Source: Homalodisca vitripennis (taxonomy: Eukaryota; Arthropoda; Insecta; Hemiptera; Cicadellidae). Taken from it: 64,000 bases of DNA. This document shows positions 23,116 through 35,624 of the stretch, one piece after another. Location of the stretch: assembly GCF_021130785.1 (NCBI RefSeq), contig NW_025776835.1, positions 62,001-126,000 on the forward strand. The letters run 5' to 3'. Under the pieces are notes generated by a model. That model saw nothing but the letters and a program-made list of their open reading frames with translations, searched no databases and was not told where the DNA came from. The translations under genes were made by a program, and so were the position numbers. Within the stretch, counting starts at the first letter, position 1, and each line of letters starts with the position of its first letter.

Positions 23116-23394
23116 GCACATTACAAACTGCAAGTACAAGACATTTCGTATATTAAATAGCTAAACATTATTTGAAGGCGCTTAATTATGATGTAATTAT
23201 TTAACTTTTTTGCATAAATGTAAGGTTGAAAAACTTATGCCTATAGGGTTAACTCTAAAAATTCCTTTTTATAATAGGAAAGCCAGTAAAATTTTGTCTT
23301 CTGCTTATAAATCTTTACTTAAAGAAAGAATTGCATATCATCATCGTTAAAGATGCCTCTTCACGATACAATTTTTTATCATTGTGCTAGATAT

Positions 23395-23660
23395 GTTAAC
23401 TCTTCTATGTTGTTGTTACTTACCATCATGGATACACATAAGACCAATGTAAATATTATTGCTAACGCTCAGCCAAATCCCATGGAGTGACATGCACCAA
23501 CATAAAATTTAATGTTGTCCATATAGGAATGGAGCATAGTGCAAAATTTAAAATATGTAGGTCAATTTTTTCTTAAGATATCGCATATACAGATAAAATT
23601 AAAATTGAAGCAGATATAAATTGAAGTGATATGCTTAGCTAATTTGAACCAGTGAAAATA
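23395..23660 (+). repeat. Interspersed repeat R, unit 2 start
   Basis: ATAAGACCAATGTAAATATT, GCTAACGCTCAGCCAAATCC, CATGGAGTGACATGCACCAA, ATAGGAATGGAGC and AGATATCGCATATACAGAT. Counterpart of 1-305 and 46,470-46,770; its position marks the unit boundary. Confidence 0.7.
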
Positions 23661-23919
23661 CTCTCATAGTCCATTGTTCTTATAATATCTATATTTTAAT
23701 GAATGTAATTGGGTATTGTGCGCGATTCCTTATAGCATCGTGAACGTAACATAAATATTGCTTTTAGTCTCTTGGCTTCTATAAGACCTTATGTACTGCT
23801 ATGCTATTGTTGGTCAGTAATTAATTGAAGTTTGGACCATCAACACTCTTGAATCTGTTGTTCATTAGTTAGTTAGACACCCATATAGCAGAAATGTTTA
23901 ACCATTAGAGAGAAAAACA

Positions 23920-24130
23920 CAGATGCGAATGCTCGTTTACAACACCCATAATTGCGACAGCTATGAATCTTTATTGTAAAGTCACGTTATAACAGTCATC
24001 ACTTTTAGAATAGAAAAGGTTGATTTATCATCTGCTACAAGTGGGCTATATCCGAACCTGGACTCGAACCAGAGTTACCCGCTTGTAAAACTGTAGGCCC
24101 TAACCTGGACGATTGGCTTCTTCTCCCCAT
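23920..24130 (-). repeat. tRNA-derived SINE, copy 2
   Basis: Minus strand 24,060-24,070 reads GGTTCGAGTCC, an exact B-box. Upstream on that strand lie GGTTAGGGCCTACAGTTTTA and CAAGCGGGTAACTC, like a tRNA D-arm to anticodon arm. The body leftwards (CATAATTGCGACAGCTATGA) matches copy 1. Orthologous position to 1,328 and 47,238. Confidence 0.65.
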
Positions 24131-24414
24131 ACTTGTCCGTTCATATACGTTCATATAGGTCCCCATACAACCTCACATAGGCTTAAGTACTTGTAGAGTA
24201 CCATAAAGAAGAATTATCTATACGTTTAAGAAATAAAATATAATCTTTATATAAAATTAATGTGGCTTACAAAAATTATACTGACGTAATACTTCTATGT
24301 TCCCAGCTTCAGGCTTGAACATCTTAAAATATTATGCAAGTAACTAAAGCATCCGAAGTAAAAATTGGTTTAAAAATCTCTAAAACATTTGTAAGGAGTT
24401 ATATACTGAGCTGA

Positions 24415-24589
24415 GGCGAAGTTACATACAAAACAGGATCGCTCACGCAGACATCAGACAGTATTGTGGTCGAGCTCGGGGCAATTATAGCGGCGTGATT
24501 TGCGAGTCAAACTTTGCTCGTTTGCCGCCAATCGGAACGTTTATTGCCCTTTTGACCTCCGCGGCCTCTCCGCAGTTTGACAGATTGCC
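24415..24589. other. Conserved island A, unit 2
   Basis: Core 24,453-24,532 identical to units 1 and 3. The minus-strand frame through it (ending in RAKFDSQITPL and TAA) is open back to the island edge; here the final 3' base context CAGAT replaces the CAGGT of units 1 and 3. Confidence 0.6.
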
Positions 24590-26980
24590 GTTTTGTGCAC
24601 TTACGCTTTATAATATTACCTAATTCATTTGTTTCAGAAAAATGATTTGAATTATTAAAAAGTAAGGTAATTTTAATTACTCTTAACATGGATTGAATCA
24701 TATATTTCTTTAGATTACTGAGTCAGATATATTTCGAATTATTTTTTACTTAAAATTTATTTTTATTTTTCTACTTTGAACTAATTCATGAGGTACTAGC
24801 CGCACATAAATGTAAAGCTTCAATGATATTTAAAGTATACAACCCAATAAATATGAACAAATGTCGCTAAAACAAAATAAGCAAATCAATTAAAGAAAGC
24901 AGTACTTATTATAACCTATCCAAGGAGGCCTCACATATCGGTTTTCTTCCTTCCATGCCTACTTAACTTCTAAGTGTTAAGTGTCAAAAAATACTTATTT
25001 GAAAATTCCTTCCACCTACCGAAGAAGGTACATTTAACCCCCTGATCGTAAACTTATACCTTTGGTAACATATAATGATGGAAAATGTCCAAAATAATAT
25101 TACTCTTACCAACACCCCATCGCCAGTACTTTAAACAAAGAATAAGTTGTATTACCAATGTAAATATTGTAAAACAAAAATTTACAGGTGAATTTTTTTA
25201 AGATAGTGAATCTCATTATCTTAAAAAATAAAAATAAATAAACTTTATAAAACAAGTTAATTAAGTAAGTATAACTTTAAAGATATTGGAATGATTTTAG
25301 ATAACAAATGTTTATAATTTGCTAAATATTAATATTAAATTTTTAATTTAGTTATTTATACAATGTTATGGTCGTCTACTGTGTAGAAAGCTCTAGACAA
25401 AAACATTTCAATCATTTTGAACTATTTTTCACTGGTTTCTAACTTTATACATTCTGGAAGATTGTTGTAAAATCTGACTCCTGCTTGTAACAGAAGATTT
25501 CTAAATACATTTAAGTTTAGTATCCAAAAATACGATCCCGACAATAGTATACACTGACCAAAATATGAATTTGGAATATATTATTTTGCGTTTCAAAATT
25601 ATTTTCGATGTGAGGATTATCGGGTAAACGTCTGTTCCTCTAGTTTTCACTCTAATTCAGACCATGGCTAGTTCAAGCCATAAAATGCAACCTTGAAAAT
25701 CAGAATCTTGGCCACCTTTCAGCATCAAAAGATGGAAACTAGTGTATATAAAAATGTCGGACACAGTTCAAAAAGCCATTATTCACTGGACTATCACTAA
25801 AAGCAGAAGTTTTATTGTAATAAAATACAATTTTATATTGACGAGTCCGCATTTAGACTAAGATAACACTTAGGGTTCAACTCAAATTATAATTACCAGA
25901 GCTGACACCGAAATATTTATTTCGTCTCAGTCTTGGTCATACTGGCAGAGATGAATTCTGTTTGGAATTTTACCTAGTTTGCCAACATACGCAATTCATG
26001 AGGTCGTTTATCTTTAATATTCTCAGTTCTAGAATAAAACATTGTGGACGGTAATTTCTCCCTGATATTTTCTCTTACTGGCTTTAATCGTCCGGCTCCT
26101 TAAACCAACTATGTTTATTGTAATTGTATGTTTGGCAGTTGTTTTACACCAGTTTTATTTTGAAAATTAAATTAACGATTATGTAACCCTACTTCTAAAC
26201 CCATTACCAACACGAAGTAATGTCTATTTACATTTTCTTAAGCCCATCCACCTCTAAGTCTTACTTTGCCAATTCTGAGTGTTACAAAGTCGCCCGTCAG
26301 TGTTCATACAGAAATAAATAGCGCTAAAATAGGCAAAACTGTCTTTCCAGACATCGCATTTCGCAACTTTCATAAAACTATGATAGTTCAAAAAAACTTA
26401 CATTAGAAAAAGTATTTGTAATTACCGTCTCATTTAAATGTTTATACCAAATCAAAATCTAGTATTTTAGATTATAAAATATAAAGATAATTTATTATAT
26501 TTAATCAATCATATGTCTATTTTATAAAAATTATATGACTTTTGATCCATTACTTATGATGATTAATAGACTAAGAACTAATATTGATTATGATAATTAA
26601 AACGGTATATTATTATATTAAATTTCATGTGATTCCGATTGAATTTTCAATTTGATAATATTTGTGATTCAATAATTTTTGGATTATTTTTTCAAATAAC
26701 GTTTGGATTCAATTTTCAATTTTTGATCCAATTAAAAATCTTCAATTTTATTCATTTTATTTTGTTTTGGTCTCTATAATAATTAAAATTACTCTAATCA
26801 ATAACACAAAATTAGGTAATAACATGGAGCTATTATAAAACTTTTTTTAGTGGATTAATTGAAAAAGATTTTTGTGAAATTACTCAATTTAAAGATTATA
26901 TGGTGATTTATAAATTTTATTGTAATTGTTGTATTAGAAAATGGCCTTACAGAATACATACATATTTGTTGAATAATATT
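24590..26980. other. No gene seen; collinear with unit 3
   Basis: Matches 47,770-49,800 and more weakly 1,850-3,900. Includes a retroposon-end-like block near 25,012-25,100 (CCACCTACCGAAGAAGGTAC, then TGGTAACATATAATGATGG). It is dominated by AT-rich sequence; several ATTTTCAATTT-type words recur at 26,600-26,750. Confidence 0.5.
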
Positions 26981-27009
26981 ATTAGTCGAGTGTTGTAACT
27001 CATGGGACT

Positions 27010-27235
27010 GGAAAAACGTTTTATTTCTGGCTGTCTTTCCGTTCGATATCTCGAAAACAAACTGACCACAAATATTAGAATAATTAAAATTATTTAAGGG
27101 TTATGAATAATGTTTTATGATACTTCTACGTGCAACACTAAGTTTCGGTGATGGTAAACGTCAGTTCATGGGATTTGGCCGAGCTTTAGCGAATAGCAGA
27201 ATAAATAACTTTGTAACAAACTGATTACTATTATA
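27010..27235 (-). repeat. Interspersed repeat R, reversed
   Basis: Reverse-complement landmarks: CGTTCGATATCTCGAAAACA, TTCATGGGATTTGGCCGAGC and TTAGCGAATA. Counterpart of 49,830-50,045. Confidence 0.65.
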
Positions 27236-27756
27236 TGAGATTTGAATGTGTTGAATTAATAGAGCAAAATTTGACAACAAAATTGTATTTTATTGAGTAA
27301 TGTTAGTCCTAATTTCGCCAGGTAAAATAAGACATATTTTTTTATTTTACTCTAACTTAAAAAAAAGTGCAGAAGAATTAAATTGAAAATCGGTGACAAG
27401 AGTTGATATCAGTGATTTACTACACTTATGAAAATCACAGGTCTGAGTAAAGCTGGGGGGAGGGCCCACCTTAAATTAACAGTGGTTGGTTTGGATGGAA
27501 GTTAAAGTGATCAGCGGTTTTCTTAATAAGTGTACCACACCCTAAACACCCGTTTTGTATTTTTTTAATATATAAGAAAATACTTATTTTATGTTCTTTC
27601 ATGTTTTGCGAGCATTTATTTTTCAATTATGACCTAACAATAGGTGTGAAGAGTTCAAAACCCACTTATAGCACGATAAACACCTAAATTATAATTATGT
27701 GTACGTTTATAATGATAACATACTACATTTATAAGATTGGGCTGATCTAATGCATG

Positions 27757-27920
27757 CGTCAGTCCAAATCGACTGCAGTCTCTTGTTCAACTTTTCATCA
27801 TTGGACAAGCGACTCGTGGAGCTGACTTCATTAAAACTCTATTTCAGTAAACCCAATTCCCACCCACTGACTCGGGTGATGCTATCTCAGCCATAGTCAT
27901 GATAAATTTAACGAGTGAAA
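27757..27920. other. Conserved island D, unit 2
   Basis: Core ACAAGCGACTCGTGGAGCTG shared with 7,861 and 50,857. The CRE palindrome of unit 1 is TGACTTCA here, and the minus-strand donor is lost. Confidence 0.5.
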
Positions 27921-28599
27921 ATATGTACCACAGCTCAATTTACATCTCATGTTTGTCTTTTAGTTGAAATATTAACGTGCACGATGTAATCTCTTCATTT
28001 CGTGTTTGTTTAAGTTATTTATATCCCATGGTAGCAAAAGCATGATTGAATTTTATTTCATCGTTTCTCAGTGACAGCTCCTGTAAGCAAATATGCAATT
28101 CAACCAATTATGCCGTCTATAATTTTCAAGTAAAACATAAATATATAATAAATTAAATCTACTTATTCATAATTTTACGCAAAATAGAGTACATACAAAA
28201 AGGTACAAAAAAAACAAGATGATTCTTGTTATAATATAACATAACAATATGATATTGCTTAGTAAATAGCTGCTAATGCTTGCCACAGTGAAATTATTTC
28301 GCAAAGAAAAAATTATCACATAACGAAAAACAAGCTGACAGCTATTATATAATATTTTTAACGTGTAACATATATAACCCAACATGTAGCCCAAGGAATG
28401 AGCTATTGAAATTTTTACAATGAGAGTAACTAAGAAGTCAGTTGAAGAAACATGAAACCGGATCGAATCATTGAATAAGGGAAACAAACGATCACACAGT
28501 AGCTTTATGAGGAATGGATGTAGTTCGGATGTTTAAATAAAACATGAGGTAAACAAAAGAGAGCTCTGTAGCTCACAAAGAACACGAGATGTTCCTGTC

Positions 28600-28745
28600 A
28601 CAACAGTTTTAATTATTCAATCACCTCAGACAGTCCCGGAGGCGTTACGCTATCTCGCGCCAGCCGCGTCATCTCCCGCCATTTTGCACGAAATTGGCAG
28701 CGTAAGCGTGAAGTGGTGGGATCTTGAGACTTACTTTAGGTTAAA
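28600..28745. promoter_or_regulatory. GC-rich promoter-like island 1, unit 2
   Basis: CpG-rich stretch in very AT-rich DNA: CAGTCCCGGAGGCGTTACGC, CTCGCGCCAGCCGCGTCATC, TCCCGCCATTTTGCACG. GCCATTTTG is a YY1-type word often seen near start sites. It recurs at 51,625-51,775 with a few changes and is absent from unit 1. It could equally be a mobile-element piece; no reading frame supports a gene. Confidence 0.35.
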
Positions 28746-28784
28746 AAATAGACAAGTGATCCACATATAAGTAGATATAAGTAG

Positions 28785-29400
28785 ATGTTACTGGCTATAG
28801 TTACACTACAAACTATTGTACTTTTGGATAGTAGCATTGATATCAAAATATAATTTGACTGCAAGCCTTGCTAACCTGTTGCAAACCTGATTATTGAAAT
28901 CATCATAACAAAATATCCAGGAAACCTTTTTTCACTTTTTTGCGATCGTGATCTCATGAATCCAAAACCTTTACAATCCAAAGATACCAGATAATCAAAC
29001 ATACATTAGAAAGTAATTACACATTATTTGAGTGGATGCTAGTTTGTAATTAAAATTAACATTGCATCAAATTTTAGTTGAAAAAGTGATGCAGAAAACA
29101 TAATATTAAAACATGCTACTAACTATAGTTACAATACAAATCATAGTAATTTTGTATAATAGCATTAGACAGCAAAATACAATTTCATTTCATGGTTTTG
29201 CTAATCTGATTTAGCAAACCTACCTATTGCAATCACCTTCCTAACGGAATTTCTGAAAGATGTTTTATTGGGTTTTTGCGATCATGAACTTTAGAACCCA
29301 AAACCATTATAAACCAAAAATACCCAATAATAATATATTCACTAAATAGTAAATAGAATTATTTGAGTGGGTGCTTGCATGTAATTAAAATTAAAATTTC
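28785..29400 (+). repeat. Local tandem duplication, about 310-bp period, unit 2
   Basis: 28,785-29,070 and 29,095-29,400 share CTATAGTTACA, GGATAGTAGCATT, TTTTTGCGATC, ATTTGAGTGG and TGTAATTAAAATTAA in order. The same pair is present in unit 3 (51,820-52,340), so it predates the unit 2/3 split. Confidence 0.65.
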
Positions 29401-29543
29401 GTCAATCAAACCAATTTCTAATAATTCTATGTATATTTATAATGTGTGTTTAAATGGGTCTACATAAATTGTTTTGCTCTATATGAGATTTAAGAGTAAG
29501 GACTTGCCATATATATAAGAATAAAATGTGTTGAAAATCTAAA

Positions 29544-29753
29544 ATGAAAGATATTTTAAACTTAATAAAGTCATACAAACACAAACAATGTCTGTCCATT
29601 ACCAATCATTTTATAAGATGTTTTAAATGTAATTTTATTATTAACCGATTCAAATGTTTTACATTAAAACATGTTCGACCTTCCAACTCGTGTATGGACT
29701 TCTACTCCAAATTGATTAAAAACATCATAAATAATGTTATACACTTACAGTGA
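29544..29753 (+). CDS. Candidate small ORF, 69 codons, shared by units 2 and 3
   Basis: The frame starts MKDILNLIKSYKHKQC and ends IINNVIHLQ; it is Lys- and Cys-rich with CFKCNFIINRFKCF in the middle, and has no signal peptide that I can see. Unit 3 has the same frame at 52,472-52,681 without a single indel in 210 bp, whereas the flanks carry several indels. Of the first four base differences, three are silent. Unit 1 has no counterpart. This could be a short peptide, a retroelement remnant or chance; I assign no function. Confidence 0.25.
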   Translation: MKDILNLIKSYKHKQCLSITNHFIRCFKCNFIINRFKCFTLKHVRPSNSCMDFYSKLIKNIINNVIHLQ

Positions 29754-30279
29754 AAAAAGTAGAATGTACAAAAAGAACTTTCTAGCTGAAAGAACGTTTC
29801 AATATATTACTGCATATTCAGTTGATAAGTAAATATAAGTATTTAAATTTTGGAACAATGATTCCATACACATCTTAAAATACAGAAATTTTGATTTTTG
29901 ACAATGGTACCTCTTAATTGTATATATAAAATTATCTTAATAACTACGACAAATTATGTATAACTCCGCAAGCTGGGCTAATTATTGTTTAAACGGAAGG
30001 GAACGACGAGGTATAATAGAGTTTCATGATAAGTCTAATGAAAAGTAAATGATCCTATTCAGCAAAACGAGACAGTGGTTGGTTCTGAGTTATTGATAAG
30101 AAAAGTCTCCGAGACTTCTCGTACGGAAACTGACGTTATATCCTACTTTTGTTGTTTGATATTCTTTCTGTGTAGGATACTTGAATGTTATAGTATTATT
30201 CCTTACTATAAAACAGCTTATTGCGAATTACCATAATGTAATTATTTTTTCGTCTGTTTTATTAAGGAGGTGAATGTAG

Positions 30280-30489
30280 GTTGCTGAATGTAAAAATCAG
30301 TTCGTTTTGGACCACTTTGATCGTGCACTCAAAACTAACAATACTTGGTGGATGAAATTTAAACATACACCATATTATGTTTATAAAAAAGCGGTATTAA
30401 AATTGCAATATAAACTAAAACATAAACCCATTATCTTATCTCACTGTTAGCGTGCAGCGCGCCTCACTCTCCGTGTGTTCTTATTGATC
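30280..30489 (+). repeat. Satellite-block left flank, unit 2
   Basis: ATCAGTTCGTTTTGGACCAC, GATCGTGCACTCAAA and GCGTGCAGCGCGCCTCACT match unit 3 at 53,225-53,405 and the reverse complement of 11,065-11,255. Confidence 0.75.
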
Positions 30490-31312
30490 GCAGATCTTAA
30501 TAATTAACAACGAACGGTCTGTTACCCTCAGGCTACTAACAACAAGGCAGGCCTTTGTGTCGCTCTGGAATACTTGTTACAATTTCAGTCTCCGTGCGTT
30601 ATTATTGATTGCAGATCTTAATAATTAACAACGAACGGTCTGTTACCCTCAGGCTACTAACAACAAAGCAGGCCTTTGTGTCGCTCTGGAATACTTGTTA
30701 CGGTTTCAGTCTCCGTGCGTTATTATTGATTGCAGATCTTAATAATTAACAACGGATGGTCTGTTACCCTCAGGCTACTAACAACAAGGCAGGCCTTTGT
30801 GTCGCTCTGGAATACTTGTTACGGTTTCAGTCTCCGTGCGTTATTATTGATTGCAGATCTTAATAATTAACAACGGATGGTCTGTTACCCTCAGGCTAAT
30901 AACAAACAAGGCAGGCCTTTGTGTCGCTCTGGAATACTTGTTACAGTTTCAGCCTCCGTGTGTTATTATTGATCGCAGATCTTAATAACTAACAACGAAC
31001 GGTGTGTTACCCTCAGGCTAATAACAACAAGGCAGGCCTTTGTGTCGCTCTGGAATACTTGTTACAGTTTCAGCCTCCGTGTGTTATTATTGATCGCAGA
31101 TCTTAATAACTAACAACGAACGGTCTGTTACCCTCAGGCTAATAACAACAAGGCAGGCCTTTGTGTCGCTCTGGAATACTTGTTACAGTTTCAGCCTCCG
31201 TGTGTTATTATTGATCGCAGATCTTAATAACTAACAACGAACGGTCTGTTACCCTCAGGCAACTAACAACAAGGCAGAGCCTTTGCGTCGCTCTGGAATA
31301 CCTGTTACGGTT
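30475..31312 (+). repeat. 121-bp satellite array, seven monomers (unit 2)
   Basis: The word GCAGATCTTA starts at 30,490, 30,611, 30,732, 30,853, 30,975, 31,096 and 31,217, giving periods of 121 or 122. Variants cluster: GGATGGTCTG only in monomers 3 and 4, AATAACTAACAACG only in 5 to 7. That pattern shows stepwise local amplification. The monomer is the reverse complement of the 10,550-11,062 array. Confidence 0.95.
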
Positions 31313-31514
31313 TGACTGACTAGTAACATATTATGGTATATTATATTAATGATGTAAACTTACACTTTATAGTCGAGGAGCCGAGAGGTAATATGCCTTG
31401 TAGAAGCACACAGCTTAACGTCTATTGAAATTAATTTATTATTCCTTAGAAAGAAATTGCTCGTCAGCCACGCTAATTTAGGTAATATTCTCTATGAGAG
31501 TCTATAAGGTTGGT

Positions 31515-31805
31515 TATTCTGTCACATTATGAAATGTAAAATTTTGTACTTAATTTGTTTCAAAATGTATTTATTCTGCAATTTTTCGGTTCGATTATAG
31601 TTACTCATAAGATCTATGTCAAAATTGTCACTAATGTTTAGCCAAATCCCATGGAGTATTATGCCCCAAAATCGATGATGCCTTTTTAAAAGGAAGCTAA
31701 TGCTAAATGCAAAGTCTGCAGTTCATTTTGTTTTGCTGATATCAGGCTGACAGCCAGAAATGAACTTTTTCAGCCTCTCGAATGATGTGCTTCGCTGGCA
31801 CGCCC
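31515..31805 (+). repeat. Interspersed repeat R, right of satellite, unit 2
   Basis: TTTCAAAATGTATTTATTCT, AGCCAAATCCCATGGAGTAT, CAGCCTCTCGAATGATGTGC and TTCGCTGGCACGC. Part of the block that is inverted in unit 1. Confidence 0.65.
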
Positions 31806-32076
31806 TGCATATACTGATGGTGGATGATGGGTCACAGTAGGGAATTGAGGTTCTTCTAAGTGTGAAAATAATTGTTGCTTATTTTGTCTTAATCTTATGT
31901 TACATTTCAGCTAAAAACAAATGCTTACGATTAAATTCTCCTTAATAAGTTCTAATCATGTCTTTCTTTGCAAATAATAATTTACATGTATTCTATTTTT
32001 ATGCGTATTTGGTAATAAGTAACACAACCTGGAACAGTAAAGAAATAAACATAGACCAATAAACGGCGCTGACGTT

Positions 32077-32255
32077 GAAAATTCCACCTCTTAGGATTCT
32101 GTAATTTGAACCTCTTTGTTGAACCTGTATTGGATTTGGACGCAAGCAAAGAGGACACGAGACAGTACTGAAGAGACCAGTAGCGAGTACACAAGGGAAT
32201 TAAAATGAGGGAGAACAATGCCTTCTTCCCTGCTTTTTCAATTTCATTCAGATCA
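32077..32255. other. Conserved island G, unit 2
   Basis: Reverse complement of the unit-1 island at 8,911-9,095 with the same long shared words. On the minus strand a frame of 100 codons spans it, but the register shifts relative to units 1 and 3. Confidence 0.45.
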
Positions 32256-32544
32256 CCTATGTGTGGGTATAATTTTATATTCATGTTATCTTAAACTTAA
32301 TGTCCTGCAATAAGCCCACAATTACCCCATTACCCATTCAAATATGTCTCTTTAAGCTGATTTACTTGTAAAAAACTAAAAAATATAAATCTGATCTGCC
32401 ATGCAGATCTTTGTTAATATCGATTCCCAAACCACAATTAGCAAATTTTAAAGTAAAATTATAATTATTAATTTTTGAGTTACACATTACACACAACAGT
32501 TTCAGATGATAAAACTGTAAAAACTTTTTAGTGTTGCGATGTAT

Positions 32545-32990
32545 AAGTGTATATACTGCGGCGAGTGCCACTATAGGTTTGAAATTGGCGCGCGTAATCT
32601 ATTGGTAGCCGCGAACACGATAGCCAGCTGCGCCGATCTCTAGGTCATAGCTTAAACAATAGGAGCCTCCTACTATCTGGATTTCTTCTGGACAGGTTCT
32701 GGAAGGATGATTCCAGCTAGGTTAGGAAGCAGAGAGCGGAGGTTGTGGGGGAGTCGTTGTGCAGCGATCGGGTAGAGTGGACGGGTAGAAATGAGTGTAC
32801 GTGGTCTAGGATTAAGTATTATTGTTAGGGAACTTTTCGGAACCATATCTAAATTATTATTTAATCTTTCGTTATCAAAGCTCGTTGGGTTTGGATGGGG
32901 GAAATCTAGTGGCGGATCCACGGTTAATTATTATTCCTCTGGAAGGTGCCATTTTCCGGTTGAGACGACACGAGGTTGAAATACAACAAT
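32545..32990. promoter_or_regulatory. GC-rich promoter-like island 2, unit 2
   Basis: Starts with a TATATA word (32,549) followed by TGCGGCGAGTGCCACTATAG, GGCGCGCGTAATC, GGTAGCCGCGAACACGATAG, CCAGCTGCGCCGATC, and later GAAGCAGAGAGCGGAGG. About 97 percent identical to 54,795-55,235 by eye. Absent from unit 1. A minus-strand frame of 82 codons (starting MDPPLDFPHPNPTSFDNERL) is truncated differently in unit 3 by one-base changes. Promoter, first exon or mobile-element fragment are all possible. Confidence 0.35.
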
Positions 32991-33234
32991 TAAAAACAAA
33001 CTTTCATAGTAACGTTGTTTTTCAGACCTCAGGGAAAAGATTTTCCCTCATAATTCGGGGTCAAAATAGTTGTGGTAAAATTGAGTGGTACTTACCCAAG
33101 CTTATTATAGTTCACAACAGAAAATCTGCAATGTTTCACAGTAGAGAAAATAATTGTGTATAAAACTGTAGATATCTATTAAACATAAACCCAAATTCTT
33201 ATTTTGTGTAAACGTTCAAACTTTATATGTATAT

Positions 33235-33520
33235 GATATATTATTGCTCTCAGCTTGTTTACAAATTTATTCATTATTTGATAAGTTTTCTCTGCGATTA
33301 TGGTTATTCTTATGACAATCTAAACATCCTCATGCATCGAAATCGATGTTCCTTATTTATATATAAGGCTTCATGCAAACGAACCTTTAGATAAAACGGA
33401 AAGACAGATAAGTAAAGAGGCAGATAAACAGACAAAAATTAAATAATTTAAAATTAAAGCCCTTAAGTAATATTCTTAGTTGACGCACAGCCGATGAAAT
33501 AGAACATTAAGTGTTTCAAT
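33235..33520 (+). repeat. Interspersed repeat R
   Basis: CAGCTTGTTTACAAATTTAT, TCGAAATCGATGTTCC, GGCTTCATGCAAACGAACC and an ACAGACA-rich tail. Collinear with 11,515 and 55,500. Confidence 0.65.
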
Positions 33521-34239
33521 TACCCTAAAAGTCTGGGCTTAAATTAAAAAGACTTTCAAAGAATATGACACCAAATTTGTATACAGCGTTCTATACAAAT
33601 AAGACTTGTTCGAGTTTATTACGCGCTACACTGATTAAATCATATTTCACCTTCACAACCCTTGCTTGTTTGGTAAAGATGGTTATTTTAAGATGCGTTT
33701 CTGTTACACAGGGGACTGCTGAATAATTGAAACATACCAAGCGTACCTGCGTTCTACATACAAGAACCTTTTGTCACATAAAATACAACACTTTACACTT
33801 CAACTTCGCGTGACCTCTCCATGACTCTCAGCTCTTTACACGGAAAACACAACTTGGTGAAAAATCCAAACCTTTTTTGTTGCATAATTTTACCAAATTC
33901 TAGCAAAAAAGTTACGCGACGTTTTGGAAATAAATAAATTACACAAAAATATTGTTCAATTTTAATACGTGTTGAACTATAATATTAAATATGTTCCTTT
34001 GTACGACACCGAAATTTTTCGTTTCAATTTTTTAAAACCAAGCAAACGCCAATCATTGCTCGTACTGCAAGACATAACCATTTTATTGAATGCTGTCTCT
34101 CTTTATGCAATTGCATGAAAAATATTGATTATATATACTAATGGAAAAAAACTTAATTAGACTTCGTAGTTCTACATTACTATTATTAAAAATAACACAG
34201 AGCACACCCAAAAATAATTTATACATAATACTAATAACT

Positions 34240-34640
34240 AACGAGTAGCCTACCCCATACCACGTGTCGCGAAACATGCTTCGTTGAGGCTGCATGCAAA
34301 ATTTCCAAGTTATAGTTCATTAGATTTGCCTACATGTGTTAACATGTAACAATTTACTCAATCATACTCAGTTATCAGATTATCTCAGTTTCTATGTAAA
34401 TGTATTAATTCTGCGATTTTCTCGATGTCATCATTTTCACTAACATAAGAGCAACGTGAAATGTTCACTAAACGCTCAGTAAAATATCGTGAAGTGATAG
34501 CATAGAACTCGATGCTGCTTGTTGTCTACAAGTTAGTTCATTATCGAGATATCGTACAGACAAACAGACAGTCAGATAATAATGAAATGTATGCAGCCTC
34601 ACGATTGACAAGCTCCTCTACTGTTCACATCATAAATAAA
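34240..34640 (+). repeat. Interspersed repeat R, near full length
   Basis: Both halves present: ACCACGTGTCGCGAAACATG, GTTGAGGCTGCATGCAAAAT, then ATAAGAGCAACGTGAAATGT, CGATGCTGCTTG, TATCGAGATATCGTACAGAC and GCAGCCTCACGATTGACAAG. Collinear with 56,510-56,925. Confidence 0.7.
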
Positions 34641-34984
34641 TATTTATTTTAAGAAAACTTAGAAGTTCTTTAATCTGTTATCCGTTTCAGTACTCATACA
34701 TTAAATATTTAATTAATGTTTCCATCAAACGAACTTTTAACGACATAAATTTCTATAGTTTCTTGGAAAAAAGTGTAGTCGCACTTTACTTATTATTATA
34801 AGGATTAGCTTATAATGTAACTAAACTACTCGTTGATTCTCACTCCTAGTCTCATTTTTACACCTATATGACCGTAAAAAATAACATTATAAATGTATCG
34901 TTCTCACCGACAGTTATTCTTTGCTAAGTGTAATATTTTGTCTACTCCTGGTGTAACTACGGTAACGTAATAAGTACACAGGCT

Positions 34985-35140
34985 GCAGCTGATACAACAT
35001 CTGTATGGAGATGACGGTCATTACAACACCAGCCCAAGTACAGTCTGGTATGTTATTGTACAGAACTGTACTGGTGTGTGTTCATTCACCACACAGCGAT
35101 GTGGTTACATACCACTTCAATCAACGGGGTAACTCTTTTC
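34985..35140. other. Conserved island C, unit 2
   Basis: 35,020-35,123 is identical to units 1 and 3. The ATG frame (MEMTVITTPAQVQSG...) runs 67 codons here, past a GGTAACT donor-like site just after the island. Confidence 0.65.
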
Positions 35141-35624
35141 CTTCACATACCGGTATTAATTTCCGGTATCAACACGTCCATCAACCTCTGTTTAAAGTTT
35201 GTTTTTGACGATTGTAGGTATGTAAACAATATTTACAGATATTTACACAACCATAACGCGTATAAAAAGCCCCGTATGCTTTGTTTATTTAACTTGGTTT
35301 GTATTTATTTGTTAGATTGGGTATCTACCTGAGGAAGTCATCAAACCGCAGATTGCGAAACATGGTATTACGGATTTTTTTTATATACATGAACTAAGGC
35401 AAGTGTTCAAGACCCCTATGTTACCTTCACATGTATATCTTGTTTAGTTAAAAAATCCAAATTTATTTTACAGTATTATAAGTGATATAACTGATAGGTT
35501 CTTCTTAGGTAAATCTCAAATCATAATTGGTCAAAGTACAATGTAAGAACAGTAAATAGTGTAACATTATTCCCGAAAATGTTAATGATGTTCACAGATA
35601 ATTAAACAGGGTCTATAAAATATG

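Larger units (their letters stand above)
1..23350. repeat. Tandem segmental duplication, unit 1 (diverged)
   Basis: First of three collinear units. Landmarks recur in units 2 and 3 at offsets of about 20-23 kb: repeat R (1, 23,400, 46,470), reversed SINE (1,328, 24,060, 47,238), island A (1,661, 24,415, 47,595), island D (7,812, 27,757, 50,803), island C (14,117, 34,993, 57,270) and island E (20,993, 40,991, 61,005). Most of unit 1 is strongly substituted and indel-ridden relative to units 2 and 3, so it split off first. It differs by an inverted 2.5-kb block, a private TIR element and absence of the type-beta microexon module. The left end of the unit lies at or beyond the window edge. Confidence 0.85.

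Noticed and set aside
24050..24130. A tRNA gene
   Set aside because: The B-box is exact, but the A-box is poor, the acceptor stem cannot be formed and the sequence continues into a repeated body, as in a SINE.
28167..28487. 106-codon hydrophobic minus-strand frame resembling a membrane protein
   Set aside because: Hydrophobicity follows from AT-rich codons. The unit-3 copy differs at both ends and unit 1 is broken.
32895..32915. hAT-type end AGTGGCGGATCCA
   Set aside because: The word fits some hAT ends, but no partner end or 8-bp target duplication was found nearby.
33085..33160. Minus-strand 30-nt exon (ATTGCAG acceptor, GTAAGT donor), also at 55,345
   Set aside because: The acceptor lacks a pyrimidine tract and branch word, and only the two closely similar units can be compared.
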